Positions 6,690 through 15,929 of a stretch of DNA of 42,784 bases are shown here, piece by piece. Origin of the DNA: GCA-2730975 sp937893275 (GTDB lineage Bacteria; Verrucomicrobiota; Verrucomicrobiia; Opitutales; Seribacteraceae); the NCBI GenBank assembly GCA_963968595.1, contig CAXAHJ010000023.1:1-42784 (forward strand), read 5' to 3'. A model generated the notes under the pieces. That model did no database searches and was not told where the DNA came from. It saw nothing but the letters and a program-made list of their open reading frames with translations. The position numbers were made by a program, and so were the translations under genes. Within the stretch, counting starts at the first letter, position 1; every line of letters starts with the position of its first letter.

Positions 6690-9373
6690 GGACGTTCCCA
6701 AACGGCCGGCATTTTCTTCGATGGCGACCCGAAGGTTTGGGAGACGACGAAACCGCTTGCTTGCGAGGTGTAGAATATGCGTCCGTTGGAGACCACCGCG
6801 CCGAGGCACTCCCGTGAGTCGATGGCGGGACCGGTGGAGACGAGTTTCCCATCCTTGGAGAGGTCGATCATGTCCATGTTTGCTCCGAGGACGTATGGTT
6901 CCGACATGGTGAAACGGCAGCAAGCGTAGTTGTGGCCTATGCTGCCAATCACCTTGCCGGTTTTGCGATCAAACAAATTGCCCTTACCGCGCAGGGCGTT
7001 GGAGAAGATGAATCGATCCCCTACGGTGACGACGTTTAGGGCCGAGGTCACGGGATCGGACTTCCAGACGAGCGAGCCGTCCTTGCCGTCCAGGCACCAT
7101 ACGAAACGTTCGTTCGTGCCCTCCTTGGCCCGATTGTAGCCGCCAATGTATATACGACCATCGCGGGCGCTGAGGGTGCATTTCGCGGTCACGTAATAAT
7201 CTGTAGTGAGCCACACGACCTTGCCAGTCTTGGGTTCGATACAGGCGGTCAGGCCGTTGTTTTCAACGGGCAGGCCCCTTCGCTTCTTCTGGCTGGTCGC
7301 GTAGCCGAAGAAGACCGAGTAGTAGAGTTTGCCGTCGAGGATGCTTATGCCACAGTCATTGCCGCCGCGCCCGTATTTTGTAAAATCCTTTTCCCAGAGC
7401 AGCTTGCCTGTTTTTAGGTTCCAGGCCCAGATCCTCGGGCGATGATTCTTTGGGTAGTAGGGGTTGGTGTTCGAGTAGATCCAGCTCATCACCTCACGCC
7501 CGCTCGCCTCAACTGGTTCGCCGCCGAAGGTGAAATATTTCTCCGTGCCTTGGTAGGCATATTCGCCTGAACCGGAAGCATAGATAGCGATGTTGTCGTG
7601 AACGACAGGCGGAAACTGTCGACTCCAGCCCGGCGAACCGGTGAAGGGTTGCTCCCAAAGCAGCTTGCCCGTGGATGCATCCAAACAACGTATGAGGGAA
7701 CGTTTGATACCGCCTTGCGGTATGAGCAATTTTCCGTCCACGTAAAGCGGTGAGGTGAAGGACAGATAGACGTCAGGCCAATGCCGTCGCCAAAGCAGGC
7801 GCCCGGTATCCTGCTCCACCGCGATGATTTGTCCTTCGGCGGTATGCGTGTAGAGGCGCCCGCCACCACAAACCGGTAGGTGCTTCACGGTGCCCTCGAG
7901 GCGGCGAGCCCAGCGCATGCGCAGAGGAGGTTCCAAGCCTTGGTCATTCGCGTTGGAGCCGGCGAAGTCACCGTAGTTAGTGTACCAGTTGTACTTGTCG
8001 TCGGCGAGGGGGCCTTTTAGCGGACTGCGAATTTTCCAGATCTGCAGATCCTTCTTCGGCAGCGGCATCTTGCCGTTGGGTTCGATGACATAGAGGTAGC
8101 CATCCTCACCGCCTGCGTAAATTCGTCCGTTCGCCACTGCCACGGGGGCTGTGATAGGCGAACCGAACGCAGTCTCGATCACGGTCGTTTTTCCACCTTT
8201 CAGAGGCACTATGCGCAGCTTGCCGTCAAGACCCCCGTAAACGGCGTGATCACGGGTTAGAACCGGTGGGCAGATCGAGCCCTCTGCGGACAGGGTTTCT
8301 GGCTTTTCCTTTCCCTCGCGGTGTCTGCACAGTCCCCGTCCGTGCTCGGGTCGCACGCGATATACGTCCTCCCCACGTATGCTCATTGGTGCAAAGCTTA
8401 GCAGGCCGGGTAGGCGGATGGTCGTCTCGGTGCCCTTGACGAAACCCATTTCCAATTTGTCACCCGCTAATTTCATTTTCTCGACCCGACCTGAGTTGTC
8501 TCGGCGATGCCATTGGACGTATACGTTGCCTGCCGCGTCCGCGCTTTGGCCGAGGGTGGCCGGATATTCGGAGCCTGCGTATTTCGGGATTTCGCCCACT
8601 ACGCGCAAATGCGGTTTGTCGCCGGTATCCTCGACAAAGACAGTCCTCCCACCCGCCGGCATGACAACCGTTTTGTCCACGAGACAGATGTCGCGGGAGC
8701 ACACGAAATGGTCTTTCCAAGTCACGCGATCGCCTCGGAACTTCACCCAGTCCGCACCGCTCCAGCGGTTGCCCTCGAACTTTACGACTTCCTTGACGAA
8801 ATCCCAAGTCCACGCCACCTCACCCTTTGGAGATACCGCGTAAATTCGTGCCCCAAGCGTTGCGAAATAGATGCGACCATTCCCTACTGCCGGGGCGGAA
8901 AAAATCGGCTCGGCGCAATCGATTGTATTCACCAATGCCCCACTCTCGCAATCGAGCACGTAGTAATATCCTGCCATCGTGCCGACATGCAGATAATTAC
9001 CAATTACCGCGGGAGCCGCCACATTGTTGCAATTTCCCGAACCGCCCTTGGTCGCGAACCGCCATTTAACTTCGAAGCTCTTCGTGTCGATGGCAAACAC
9101 GACGCCCGATCCATCAATCACAAATACCCTGCCACCACTCACTACCGGCGACGCATAGACGCCATCGGTCAAGGGCACAGCCGCCTGCAGACCCATTGTC
9201 TCGGTCAATATCTCGGTTGGGACATTGCCGGACCGTCCTGCGTCCCCCTGAAGTTGTAGCCATTCTGCCGCATCCAAGACAATGACGTTGATTGCCATAC
9301 CACTGACCCAAAGGATCGATGCTAGTAATAAGGAAAGCCATGAGCCCATTTGTTTGAACGGTGAATTATTCAT
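6686..9373 (-). CDS. Large secreted PQQ-like beta-propeller protein (double propeller)
   Basis: At 895 residues this is twice the size of the other propeller proteins in the window. Residues 1-36 form a membrane-spanning signal sequence (SWLSLLLASILWVSGMA). The body is made of repeated blades of the type GGRVFVIDG, NGRIYFATLGARIYAVSP and DGRIYIGGYNRAKEG, giving about two seven- or eight-bladed propellers, residues about 45-440 and 465-885. Near the C-terminus lies a vicinal cysteine pair, Cys818-Cys819 (HNYACCRF). Vicinal disulfides bind PQQ in true alcohol dehydrogenases (known), but the usual acidic catalytic residues cannot be assigned here, so enzymatic activity is open; a scaffold or binding role is equally possible. 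The gene is 27 nt after the 448-residue propeller gene and is translationally coupled (ATGA) to the alpha/beta hydrolase. Confidence 0.9.
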   Translation of the reverse strand: MNNSPFKQMGSWLSLLLASILWVSGMAINVIVLDAAEWLQLQGDAGRSGNVPTEILTETMGLQAAVPLTDGVYASPVVSGGRVFVIDGSGVVFAIDTKSFEVKWRFATKGGSGNCNNVAAPAVIGNYLHVGTMAGYYYVLDCESGALVNTIDCAEPIFSAPAVGNGRIYFATLGARIYAVSPKGEVAWTWDFVKEVVKFEGNRWSGADWVKFRGDRVTWKDHFVCSRDICLVDKTVVMPAGGRTVFVEDTGDKPHLRVVGEIPKYAGSEYPATLGQSADAAGNVYVQWHRRDNSGRVEKMKLAGDKLEMGFVKGTETTIRLPGLLSFAPMSIRGEDVYRVRPEHGRGLCRHREGKEKPETLSAEGSICPPVLTRDHAVYGGLDGKLRIVPLKGGKTTVIETAFGSPITAPVAVANGRIYAGGEDGYLYVIEPNGKMPLPKKDLQIWKIRSPLKGPLADDKYNWYTNYGDFAGSNANDQGLEPPLRMRWARRLEGTVKHLPVCGGGRLYTHTAEGQIIAVEQDTGRLLWRRHWPDVYLSFTSPLYVDGKLLIPQGGIKRSLIRCLDASTGKLLWEQPFTGSPGWSRQFPPVVHDNIAIYASGSGEYAYQGTEKYFTFGGEPVEASGREVMSWIYSNTNPYYPKNHRPRIWAWNLKTGKLLWEKDFTKYGRGGNDCGISILDGKLYYSVFFGYATSQKKRRGLPVENNGLTACIEPKTGKVVWLTTDYYVTAKCTLSARDGRIYIGGYNRAKEGTNERFVWCLDGKDGSLVWKSDPVTSALNVVTVGDRFIFSNALRGKGNLFDRKTGKVIGSIGHNYACCRFTMSEPYVLGANMDMIDLSKDGKLVSTGPAIDSRECLGAVVSNGRIFYTSQASGFVVSQTFGSPSKKMPAVWERP

Positions 9374-9400
9374 GATTTGTTGGGTGAAAGAGAGGTCCCC

Positions 9401-10747
9401 TTACTTACCGTTTCCTCCCTTCTTGAAGCAGTAAACGCGGGCGTCCGTGCGAATGATCAACTTGTCTCCGGAGATGGCGGGTGTTGCCATGCACATGTCC
9501 TCCTCAAGAAGTTTGTTTGTGTGAAGGAGTTTATACTTCCGGCCTGCTTGTAGAACATAAGTTTCTCCGTATTCGTTGAGGTGAAATATTTTTCCATTGT
9601 AAGCCCACGGGGAACTGGTGAAGGCTCGACCGTCGGGTAGGCGGACTGGACCGTAGACCTGTTTGCCAGTCTTGGCTTCGTAGCAGGCCACTATTCCGCG
9701 GTCAAGTAATACGTATAGGAGATCGCCGTAGACTATGGTGGAAGGGTTGTAGGGGCCGGCTCGGGATTGGCGCCAAGCGACGTACTCGCTGCTGTCTTGG
9801 TCTGCGCGAAGAGAGATATCCCCAGTGGCCCCTGGACGAATGGCGAAGATCGGCTTCTTGCGGTCTCCCACGTATCCGGAGGTGACGTACAGCAGGTCGA
9901 ACTTCGAGTAGGGCGTTGCGATGGTGATGGATGAATTGCCTCCGAATTGGTAGAGCAATTTGCCCTCGAGGTCGTAGGATCGTACCTTCTGGGTGCCCGA
10001 GGTGATGATTTCGGTACGCTGTTTGTTCTCCCAGAGGTAAGGCGTGGCCCAATTGCTCTTTTCATCGCGTTTCGTTCGCCACAGTTCCTTGCCGGTATTG
10101 GCGTCGAGAGCTACGAGGTAGGACTGCTCTTCGTTGTCGTTTACCACGTACAGTTTGCCCTCGTGGAGGATGGGTGATGCGGCCAAACCCCAACCATATC
10201 GCGTCTTATGTGCCGGCCATTGCTTGCTCCAGAGCAACTCGCCTTCGACGGAGTAGCAGTACAGACCATGGTTGCCGAAGTAGGCGTAGACTCTTTCCCC
10301 ATCGGTGACGGGGGTCTCGGTGGCATAACTATTCTTGATGTGTATGCTGCCTTGCGGTTTTCCCTTGCGGGCCAATTTCTCCCACAACACTTCACCGGTA
10401 TTAAGATCCAAGCAGAGTACCTTCCAGCGATGGATGGTCTTTGCAGCGGCCCGATTGCCCCCGAAATAGAGACCTTTTTTCGGTTCCTCGGTTTTCTCCT
10501 CGTTGATGGCCGTGGTTAGGAACACACGATTGCCCCATACCACGGGAGAGGACCAACCGCGCCCGGCGATATCACGTTTCCATAGAACGTTCTCTGTCGG
10601 ACCCCATTTGTTGGGCAGATCTAGATTGTCCGATTCACCGAGGGCCTTAGACCCACGAAACTGAGGCCAGTTGCTTTCGTCCGCCGCCGAAAGGAGCAAG
10701 GGTCCTAGCGTGAGGATGGTCAACCCGAGGATCAATTGTCTATGCAT
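9401..10747 (-). CDS. PQQ-like beta-propeller protein (BamB-like fold)
   Basis: A 448-residue exported protein with a signal peptide at residues 1-22 (LGPLLLSA, then ADESN). The mature N-terminus begins with NWPQFRGSKALG, the conserved opening of a large group of planctomycete and verrucomicrobial propeller proteins often mis-annotated as BamB. Blades repeat with the pattern GNRVFLTTA, DGERVYAYFG, EGKLYVVND and GDLLYVLLD, consistent with one seven- or eight-bladed propeller across the whole length. It is not a true BamB by context, since no other outer-membrane assembly gene is near. Role unknown; a periplasmic binding or dehydrogenase-like role is an inference. It belongs to the long operon between the Ig-like gene (65 nt upstream) and the double propeller (27 nt downstream), and is similar in layout to the propellers at 14663-15886 and 20368-21708. 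Confidence 0.9.
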   Translation of the reverse strand: MHRQLILGLTILTLGPLLLSAADESNWPQFRGSKALGESDNLDLPNKWGPTENVLWKRDIAGRGWSSPVVWGNRVFLTTAINEEKTEEPKKGLYFGGNRAAAKTIHRWKVLCLDLNTGEVLWEKLARKGKPQGSIHIKNSYATETPVTDGERVYAYFGNHGLYCYSVEGELLWSKQWPAHKTRYGWGLAASPILHEGKLYVVNDNEEQSYLVALDANTGKELWRTKRDEKSNWATPYLWENKQRTEIITSGTQKVRSYDLEGKLLYQFGGNSSITIATPYSKFDLLYVTSGYVGDRKKPIFAIRPGATGDISLRADQDSSEYVAWRQSRAGPYNPSTIVYGDLLYVLLDRGIVACYEAKTGKQVYGPVRLPDGRAFTSSPWAYNGKIFHLNEYGETYVLQAGRKYKLLHTNKLLEEDMCMATPAISGDKLIIRTDARVYCFKKGGNGK

Positions 10748-10812
10748 GGCTCAAAGCTCCTTGCGTATCCAATTGTGGGTCGAGTTCGTGGGGATCCATA
10801 TAACTTGGACGA

Positions 10813-11877
10813 TCATTTGTTTTGTAGGGGAGAAAAGTCCAAACTAAGGACAGGGTTCGCCAAATTACCAGCTTGAAGGTCAAGGTCGAAGAGACGGGCG
10901 GGGGTGTTGCCTGCAAGATCCTCCAGTTCGTGATCAATGCGCAGGAGGTGACGGGATGGGCGCCATGGCTCCTTGGGCGTGAAAGACCAACTTGTTTCGC
11001 TGGGGCCTATTAGGAGCTCACCTGCAACTGTTTTGTTTTGATCGTCGTGGATCGTCAGCATCCGGTGAAGCAGGGAGTGGTCTAGGGATTCCGGGAAACG
11101 AATGCGGAGTGGTTCAAGCGTGCCAGCTCCGGGATTACTGATTTGCCATTTTGATGGCAGGGGGCGTTCATAGTCCGGATTGCAGGTGACGAATTCCTTG
11201 CGGTACGAGTGACCCAACGGTTGGCCTTCGGCGTTTCGTACTTTCCGTGAGACCAGCAGGACATAACGATGATTCGGGTGCAAGACGGGTCCCTCGTCCT
11301 CGCGGAGATTCACCCCCTTCTTAATGCGACCGGGGTGGATCCAAAGGGTCAATCGGGTGGCGTCGTGAGACCATAATTCGACGCGGCGCCAAGGGTGAGG
11401 GATCGGATCGCCACCGTTGTCGAGGATTTGTATTTGCTCAAAGATGGCCTTTCCTTCCCGCATGGGCTTGGAGAAATGAAGATAGAACTTCAGGTTGTTG
11501 GCGGGAAGAGTGGAGGCGCTGGGATAGACTTGCTTCACGACTGCGGGTTCACTTCTAGGAAGATTCGGCACGCTGTAGGTGGCGGTGTCCCGCGAACCGT
11601 TTGGACCCAGCAGCGTCGCTCGATAACGGAGACCTCGACCCAAGCCGTACTTCGGGATGAATGCCATGCTTTTACCCCGATGCCGGACTTTCCCGAGGAT
11701 GGGTGGGCCATCGTGTCCTTCCTCGTCGAGCAAGACCAAGCTGAGCCGGCCCTCCTTGCTCTGCACCACTACTTCGATCCGTGCGGGATCATCCGCCATC
11801 GGACGAATTTCGAGAATTGGCAGAGGCTGTTTTGCCGCCAACGAGGCGGTGACCAACAACAAGGCGAAGCGTAGCAC
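10813..11877 (-). CDS. Secreted protein with Ig-like (SbsA/Big_5-type) domains, function unknown
   Basis: A 354-residue protein starting at GTG (11875-11877), with AAGG 8 nt upstream and a short signal peptide (residues 1-15, ending SLAA). Residues about 107-215 contain VYPSAS, LKFYLHFSKPM and RVELWSHDATRLTLWIHPG, which is the pattern of a bacterial Ig-like domain of the SbsA type, where a first strand is followed by FSKPM and a later TLTP or HPG segment. A second copy seems to run from about 245 (IRFPESLDHSLL) to 330 (HLLRIDHELEDLAGN). No catalytic motif is visible. It lies 19 nt after the upstream secreted propeller gene and 65 nt before the 448-residue propeller gene, so it is probably co-transcribed and may be a surface adhesion or scaffold component. 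I do not recognise a named family for the whole protein. Confidence 0.82.
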   Translation of the reverse strand: MLRFALLLVTASLAAKQPLPILEIRPMADDPARIEVVVQSKEGRLSLVLLDEEGHDGPPILGKVRHRGKSMAFIPKYGLGRGLRYRATLLGPNGSRDTATYSVPNLPRSEPAVVKQVYPSASTLPANNLKFYLHFSKPMREGKAIFEQIQILDNGGDPIPHPWRRVELWSHDATRLTLWIHPGRIKKGVNLREDEGPVLHPNHRYVLLVSRKVRNAEGQPLGHSYRKEFVTCNPDYERPLPSKWQISNPGAGTLEPLRIRFPESLDHSLLHRMLTIHDDQNKTVAGELLIGPSETSWSFTPKEPWRPSRHLLRIDHELEDLAGNTPARLFDLDLQAGNLANPVLSLDFSPLQNK

Positions 11878-11896
11878 GAAATTGGCCTTGGGAGGT

Positions 11897-13018
11897 TCAG
11901 GGCAGGGCGAGAGTCGTCAGTGTCAGGCCGTTTTTTTCCTCCTTGAGGACGAGGGCATGGCCGTCGCCCAGTTTGTCCATTTGCCGCACGCCATGGAAGG
12001 CCTCGACTATTTGTACGCGATCGGTCGCGGGGTCGTAGCCTTTGAGCCGCCAGAGAGCCTTCTCGTTGACCTTCTCTTTTTCTGCCAGGATGCCTTGCTC
12101 GAACTTGACCGTCCAATAGGGGCTGGGACCAAAGGCCTTTCGCTTGTGGTGAAAGCGAAAAGTATTGGTCAGAACATAAGGTCTGCCGTTTTTTTCGTAG
12201 GTAAACATGTCGAGCGGTCGATTGCCGGATCCTAGCTCCAACACGCTAGATCCTTTCACCTTGGCGTCCGGTTTCAGGGCGTCCAGGGGATACTTGACCA
12301 CGGGGGTGCAACTGAATGCTCCGATCACGTATTGGCGGTCATTTTCACGGTAGGGGACGAGGACGCTCATGGGAGCTTTCGTTTCCCAGCGTCGATGTTG
12401 GACGTGATAAGTTTCGGCGCTGTAGACGTTTCCCTTGGCGTCATGGGACAACGGGGTGTTGATGGCGAATATCTTGGAGGCGAATTGGTCGGCACTGCGA
12501 CCAGCCGCGACCAGTTGCGTGTCGGCCCAAGCCACGTCGGTCACCCGGCTGATGCTGTTCTTTCCACCAGCCAAGCTGATACGGGCGTAGTCCACTTTCT
12601 CCAAGGAGAACTCGGAGATCTTCCCTTTGCCGTCGACAGTCAGGATGAGATGGCTCTTGTCGTCTTGCTTGCGGATTGCGAAGTAGGCTTTGCCCGATGC
12701 GGGGTTCACCGCGAGGTCGAGGATCTCTATGCCGTCGGCTTTGGCTCCGATTACGCCTGCAAGTTTCGCGTCTATGGACGGGATGGCCTTCGTTAATGAT
12801 TGGGCGAGCGCAAGATCGCCCGTCCGCACTGCCACGATTTGGGCACCTTGTCCATCCCCGATCAGGAGCACCCCTTGGGGAGCGAAACCGATCACGTCAA
12901 TGGCTTTGACATTTGGGTTCCCTTTGGTCGTTTTGCTGAGGACTTGCGGCGGCTTGGCGAAGGCGTAGGCGGCAGAAAGAGCCGACAGGAAGAGGGCATG
13001 GAGGAGCGTTCGTTTCAT
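11897..13018 (-). CDS. Secreted beta-propeller-like protein, function unknown
   Basis: A 373-residue protein. The ATG at 13016-13018 is preferred over an upstream start because it begins a standard Sec signal peptide (KRTLLHALFLSALSAAYAFA). The mature protein has repeated strands with turns such as GVLLIGDGQGAQIVAVRTG, NPASGKAYFAIRKQDDKSH and RPYVLTNTFRF, as expected for a beta-propeller with irregular blades. No metal, haem or catalytic motif can be read. Proteins of this look occur in planctomycete and verrucomicrobial gene clusters beside DUF1501 proteins (general knowledge, not checked by search). It is 80 nt after the DUF1501 gene and 19 nt before the Ig-like gene, so it is probably translated from the same transcript. 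Function not assigned. Confidence 0.83.
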   Translation of the reverse strand: MKRTLLHALFLSALSAAYAFAKPPQVLSKTTKGNPNVKAIDVIGFAPQGVLLIGDGQGAQIVAVRTGDLALAQSLTKAIPSIDAKLAGVIGAKADGIEILDLAVNPASGKAYFAIRKQDDKSHLILTVDGKGKISEFSLEKVDYARISLAGGKNSISRVTDVAWADTQLVAAGRSADQFASKIFAINTPLSHDAKGNVYSAETYHVQHRRWETKAPMSVLVPYRENDRQYVIGAFSCTPVVKYPLDALKPDAKVKGSSVLELGSGNRPLDMFTYEKNGRPYVLTNTFRFHHKRKAFGPSPYWTVKFEQGILAEKEKVNEKALWRLKGYDPATDRVQIVEAFHGVRQMDKLGDGHALVLKEEKNGLTLTTLALP

Positions 13019-13098
13019 AATGGATGGAGTGGGTTGGTGGTTGAGACCGAGAAGATGGGGCAATGCTTTTCACGGTTGTGTACTTGCTTCCGTGAAGG

Positions 13099-14556
13099 TT
13101 AGACGGCCAATTCCGGAATGGGGTGCGCGTCCTCCACTCGCTTCACGATTTCAGTGGGGATGCCTTGGGCGATGCGCAGTTTTCCGAAATCGAAGAGGGT
13201 GTGGAGGATGGTGCCCATCATCATGTTGGGACTAATGGGATTGTCGTCGGGTTCGCCGTTCCGCCGGTCGGCCTTGCCGATGACTTGCCCCATGGGCAGA
13301 CCGCCTCCTGCAAATGCGAGGGTGCCCAACTTCGCCCAGTGGTCGCGACCACCTTTCTTGTTGATGGTGGGAGTGCGGCCAAAGTCGCCCGTGAGTACAA
13401 GAAGAACCTTGTCGGACAAGCCGCGGTCCTCAAGGTCTTGGAGAAAAGCGGAAACCGCCTTGTCCACGGTCCAGCCCAACATGTTCATGCCCTTTACTAT
13501 ACCTGGATTGTTGCCGTCGGCATGCATGTCCCAGCCAGCGCTGTGAACGGTCACGAAACCAGCCCCTGACTCCACCATGCGTCGAGCCAACAACATTTGG
13601 TGACCGAGGGTGGACTTACGAAATATCTTGTGCCCGATCTTCATGGCGGAGGTGTCGTAGGCCTCCAGAACTTTGGGGTTTTCTTTAGTGAGATCGAAGG
13701 TCTCGGATGCGGAACCAAGGATTAGCTCTAGGGCCCGTTGCTCATATTCGTCGGCGGCTGCCAATGCTCCGGACGCATCTGCTTCGCGGTGTAAACTATC
13801 GATCGATGACAGGAGAGCTTTCCTGTTTTCCAGTCTTTCGCGCGATAGGTTTAGTTGCATGTCGGCTGCCACGGTGCCTTTGCCAAACGAGGAGGGTTTG
13901 TTCGTATTCTTGCCGTTGCCGGGCACCTCGTCTTGACGGGTGAAGGGGGCGTAAGAAGAGCCGAGGTCACCCGACCATGACCCTTTCACGACGCGCCCCA
14001 GTTCTTTGCGATACTGGCCGTCCTTCTCAGCATGTGTGAGAAGAGCGTAGGAGGGGAATCCGGTCTTGGGGTGGTTGGTTCCGCGAATGCGGGCACAAAG
14101 CGAACCGATGCTGCGTCCCTCCATCGCTTGACCCTTGGGGGCGGTGCCACCCGATAAAACATGGACGTGAGCCTGTTCGTGTCCGCCGATCGGATGAGTG
14201 AAAGAGCGTACGATGGCCATTTTGTGGGCCCACTTGCCGAGAGATGGGAAAGTGCCCCCAAAGGTAACGCCTGAGAGGGAGGTCTTCACTTCACCCGTCA
14301 TGCTGTTGTAGGGAGAAGGTGCCTCCATGTTTGGGTTGAAAGTCTCGATGTGACTGGCCCCACCGGACAAATAAAGCATAACTACCGCCTTGTCTCGTAC
14401 GTAGTCCGCTTTAGCTCGAGTGGCGTATGCCTTGCTTGCGAGCAAGTCCGTCAGTGACATTGCACCGAGCCCAAGACTTCCTACGCGAAGGAAGTCACGT
14501 CTCGAAGTGCCTTCGCAGTCACGATTTCCAAACTGGGAAGTATTGACAGTTAGCAT
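13099..14556 (-). CDS. DUF1501 protein with twin-arginine signal
   Basis: A 485-residue member of the DUF1501 family (PF07394), which is distantly related to the alkaline phosphatase and sulfatase fold. The Tat motif TSRRDFLRVG is at residues 17-26. Family hallmarks follow: VMLYLSGGASHIETFNPN (residues about 58-75), SFTHPIGGHEQAHVHVLSGG, and GDFGRTP followed by GRDHW near the C-terminus. Those His and Asp residues resemble the metal-binding set of the superfamily (inference). In Planctomycetota the gene usually stands beside a DUF1549/DUF1553 cytochrome (PSCyt1/PSD1); none is found in this window. Instead the upstream neighbour, 106 nt away, is a PQQ-like propeller, and the downstream neighbour is a secreted propeller. 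The same propeller-DUF1501 order recurs at 18888-21708. Molecular function unknown. Confidence 0.94.
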   Translation of the reverse strand: MLTVNTSQFGNRDCEGTSRRDFLRVGSLGLGAMSLTDLLASKAYATRAKADYVRDKAVVMLYLSGGASHIETFNPNMEAPSPYNSMTGEVKTSLSGVTFGGTFPSLGKWAHKMAIVRSFTHPIGGHEQAHVHVLSGGTAPKGQAMEGRSIGSLCARIRGTNHPKTGFPSYALLTHAEKDGQYRKELGRVVKGSWSGDLGSSYAPFTRQDEVPGNGKNTNKPSSFGKGTVAADMQLNLSRERLENRKALLSSIDSLHREADASGALAAADEYEQRALELILGSASETFDLTKENPKVLEAYDTSAMKIGHKIFRKSTLGHQMLLARRMVESGAGFVTVHSAGWDMHADGNNPGIVKGMNMLGWTVDKAVSAFLQDLEDRGLSDKVLLVLTGDFGRTPTINKKGGRDHWAKLGTLAFAGGGLPMGQVIGKADRRNGEPDDNPISPNMMMGTILHTLFDFGKLRIAQGIPTEIVKRVEDAHPIPELAV

Positions 14557-14662
14557 CTTAATTTGCGTCTTTGCAGTTTCCTCCTTAAAAAATTATGCGG
14601 CGAGGCATAGCCGTGCGAGGTGAAAATTGAGAAAACTCGCCTTTTCCAAGGCAGAGCTTCCT

Positions 14663-15886
14663 TTAGATTTCTCCCTTGAGGCAATAAAGAGTAGCTTGCG
14701 AGCGAGTGAAAATTTTGCCGTCTATAGGAGACAGTGTCGCACGAAATATTTCGTCTTTTGAAGCTCCTAAATCGTTTCGTGACAAGATCTCAAGTGCTTT
14801 CTTGTTTGGCCTAACTACATAGGAAACACCAGTTTCGTTTTGAATGTAGTAAAGTCCGTTGGATATGAGAGGGGATCCCGAAAAGGCTCCCTCCAGTCGA
14901 TCGACCCAGTGGGTCTTGCCGGTTTTCGCGTCATAGCAGGTGGTCACTCCTCCCATGGCCGTAACGAGTACGAAGTCGCCTATGACGGCAGGGGATGGCA
15001 GGTCTCGTCCTCCGTTCCGCTTTGCGTGCCATGCCATGTTGGTTTTTGTGATGTCTCCGGAACCATTCGGGTCCACTACATAAAGATCACCAGGCTTCCC
15101 GTTTACGACATAGATCAGGCCATTGGCATGGAAGGGAACTGGAGAACCACGGCCATTGAAGGATTTGCAAAACCAGAGTTCCTTGCCCTTCGCGGGATCG
15201 TAACCCTTTGCCCCGAATTCACCGTTGAGGACGAGTTGAGGTGGTCCCTTTGTTTCAATGAAGACGGGTGTGCTCCAACCTCCGCGCGGTTTGTCTTCAC
15301 GTTTTGTTTCCCAGATTATGTTGCCCGTTGCCTTGTCGAGGGAAACTAGGCGTGAGGGGCCAATGGCATCGCAGTTTTGTATGACTTGGTCGCCAAGAAT
15401 TACCGGTGATGCGGCTACACCCCAGTCTCCGGGGAATTGGCCCAAGTCCTTAGACCAAAGCTTTTCGCCCTCCATATCGTAGCAGTGAATGCCTGCCGGA
15501 CCGAAGAAGGCGACGACACGAGTTCCATCCGTTGCTGCGCTTGGCGTAGCCCAACTGTTCATCTTGTGTTGGGATTCCTTGTGATTGCTTTCGACGTCTC
15601 GTCGCCAGATGGTCTTTCCGGAGTCTTTGTCGAGGCAAAGTAGGGTGCGCATGCCCCCCTCTTTTGTGGCGGCGGTAACGAATAACTTCGCTCCCCAGTT
15701 GACGGCGGAGGATTGACCTTCACCGGGAAGATTGACCTGCCATGCAACGGAATCCTTGCTCCAACGTGTCGGCACTTCTCCTTCTGCCAAGCCAATCCCA
15801 GATGGTCCCCTGAACTGATGCCAGTTTTCGGCGAAGCCTACAGATGCCCCAATTGAAGCCAGAGTGATTAAGGATATAGTGTTCAT
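14663..15886 (-). CDS. PQQ-like beta-propeller protein paired with DUF1501
   Basis: A 407-residue exported propeller. The ATG at 15884-15886 is preferred to one 57 nt upstream because it gives a clean signal peptide (NTISLITLASIGASVGFA) and does not overlap the previous gene. The mature N-terminus NWHQFRGPSGIG is the family opening, and repeated blades such as GAKLFVTAAT, DGTRVVAFFG and GDQVIQNCD follow to the end, with a closing IFTRSQATLYCL blade. Cys residues within blades may form disulfides. No acidic dehydrogenase centre is evident. It lies 43 nt after the DUF1080 gene and 106 nt before the DUF1501 gene, the same arrangement as the 20368-21708 propeller with its DUF1501 partner 112 nt away. 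This points to joint work of the two proteins, nature unknown. Confidence 0.9.
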   Translation of the reverse strand: MNTISLITLASIGASVGFAENWHQFRGPSGIGLAEGEVPTRWSKDSVAWQVNLPGEGQSSAVNWGAKLFVTAATKEGGMRTLLCLDKDSGKTIWRRDVESNHKESQHKMNSWATPSAATDGTRVVAFFGPAGIHCYDMEGEKLWSKDLGQFPGDWGVAASPVILGDQVIQNCDAIGPSRLVSLDKATGNIIWETKREDKPRGGWSTPVFIETKGPPQLVLNGEFGAKGYDPAKGKELWFCKSFNGRGSPVPFHANGLIYVVNGKPGDLYVVDPNGSGDITKTNMAWHAKRNGGRDLPSPAVIGDFVLVTAMGGVTTCYDAKTGKTHWVDRLEGAFSGSPLISNGLYYIQNETGVSYVVRPNKKALEILSRNDLGASKDEIFRATLSPIDGKIFTRSQATLYCLKGEI

Positions 15887-15929
15887 GACGTTTGTCTCTC
15901 GTTTTGAATGGTGAGGGCGTCGATCAGGT

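Noticed and set aside
9401..10747. True BamB outer-membrane assembly lipoprotein
   Set aside because: No lipobox and no assembly genes nearby; the FRG-type N-terminus is that of the large propeller family common in this superphylum.
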